From: Solibacillus sp. R5-41
GTDB lineage: Bacteria > Bacillota > Bacilli > Bacillales_A > Planococcaceae
DNA length: 64,000 nucleotides
Reading direction: 5' to 3'
Assembly (NCBI RefSeq): GCF_002736105.1
Contig: NZ_CP024123.1
Location: 1,480,001-1,544,000, forward strand
A model generated the notes under the pieces. It had not been told where the DNA came from. It searched no databases and saw only the letters and a list, made by a program, of their open reading frames with translations. The translations under genes and the position numbers were made by a program. Of the stretch, positions 63,905 to 64,000 are shown piece by piece (positions within the stretch are counted from its first letter, which is position 1; the number at the start of each line of letters is the position of its first letter).

Positions 63905-64000
63905 TGTTGCCAGATACACTCCGTACACTGTGAAGCCGTGGCATGGTTGGAGTTATTATAATGAAAAATGAACGAATTTCCAATAGTGGAATTCGTTTTT
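63905..64000 (+). repeat. Dispersed repeat family E, copy 2 (reaches window end)
   Basis: This is a direct repeat of 61371-61467: GTTGCC ... ACTGTGAAGCCGTGGCATGG ... then the ACGAATTTCCAATAGTGGAA hairpin and a T-run at the window edge. It may continue beyond the window. Confidence 0.7.

Overview
This window looks like chromosome from a low-GC, probably spore-forming Bacillota of the Lysinibacillus/Solibacillus type (family Planococcaceae/Caryophanaceae). That placement is inferred from AT-rich codon use, strong AGGAGG ribosome sites, T-box leaders, a perfect 7-1-7 Fur box, the Bacillus-style gene families and the intergenic repeats. No rRNA, tRNA, intact insertion sequence, phage or CRISPR array was seen.

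Layout. 0-9.7 kb: a GntR regulator cut by the window edge, small lipoprotein and membrane genes, a Na/Pi-type transporter, an SLH-anchored YcdB-like surface protein, a MATE exporter, a zinc-ribbon protein and a VOC protein. 9.8-14.1 kb: a drug-type MFS exporter divergent from an XRE/TPR regulator, plus an XRE-cupin regulator; this block lies between two inverted copies of a ~185 bp hairpin-rich repeat. 14.1-19.2 kb: an EutH-like transporter coupled to an M24 aminopeptidase, then an aldehyde dehydrogenase with its DUF779 partner. 19.6-23.6 kb: a SET-domain protein, a homospermidine synthase-like dehydrogenase, a HEAT-like protein and a zinc-ribbon protein. 23.9-27.9 kb: a Fur-controlled siderophore ABC importer. 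28.8-30.7 kb: a MutS2-like protein without an Smr domain. 31.2-35.1 kb: DUF4822 lipoprotein, histidine kinase, response regulator and ankyrin lipoprotein. 36.1-41.2 kb: RpiR regulator, M20 deacylase, GNAT acyltransferase, N-acylamino acid racemase and a YkvI transporter, which fit the known route that converts D- to L-amino acids through N-succinyl intermediates. 41.7-47.6 kb: a frameshifted FAD oxidase, an MFS carrier, an ECF sigma/anti-sigma pair and a secreted-repeat lipoprotein. 48-53 kb: a flavin amine oxidase and two coupled amidohydrolases, among several gene remnants. 54.9-57.0 kb: two tandem T-box leaders before an amino-acid permease. 57.7-60.5 kb: an aldo/keto reductase, HxlR regulator and MFS exporter module, with a decayed older copy at 53.3-54.8 kb that now holds an L,D-transpeptidase gene. 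60.6-64 kb: an SF0329-like protein and an S9 peptidase flanked by direct repeats.

The main themes are amino-acid and peptide catabolism (aminopeptidase P, S9 peptidase, racemase pathway, T-box permease), export and stress modules each paired with its own regulator, and much genome decay: about ten gene remnants and five repeat families. The least explained items are the 185 bp structured repeat pair, the tandem T-boxes, and the duplicated and eroded reductase/exporter locus.
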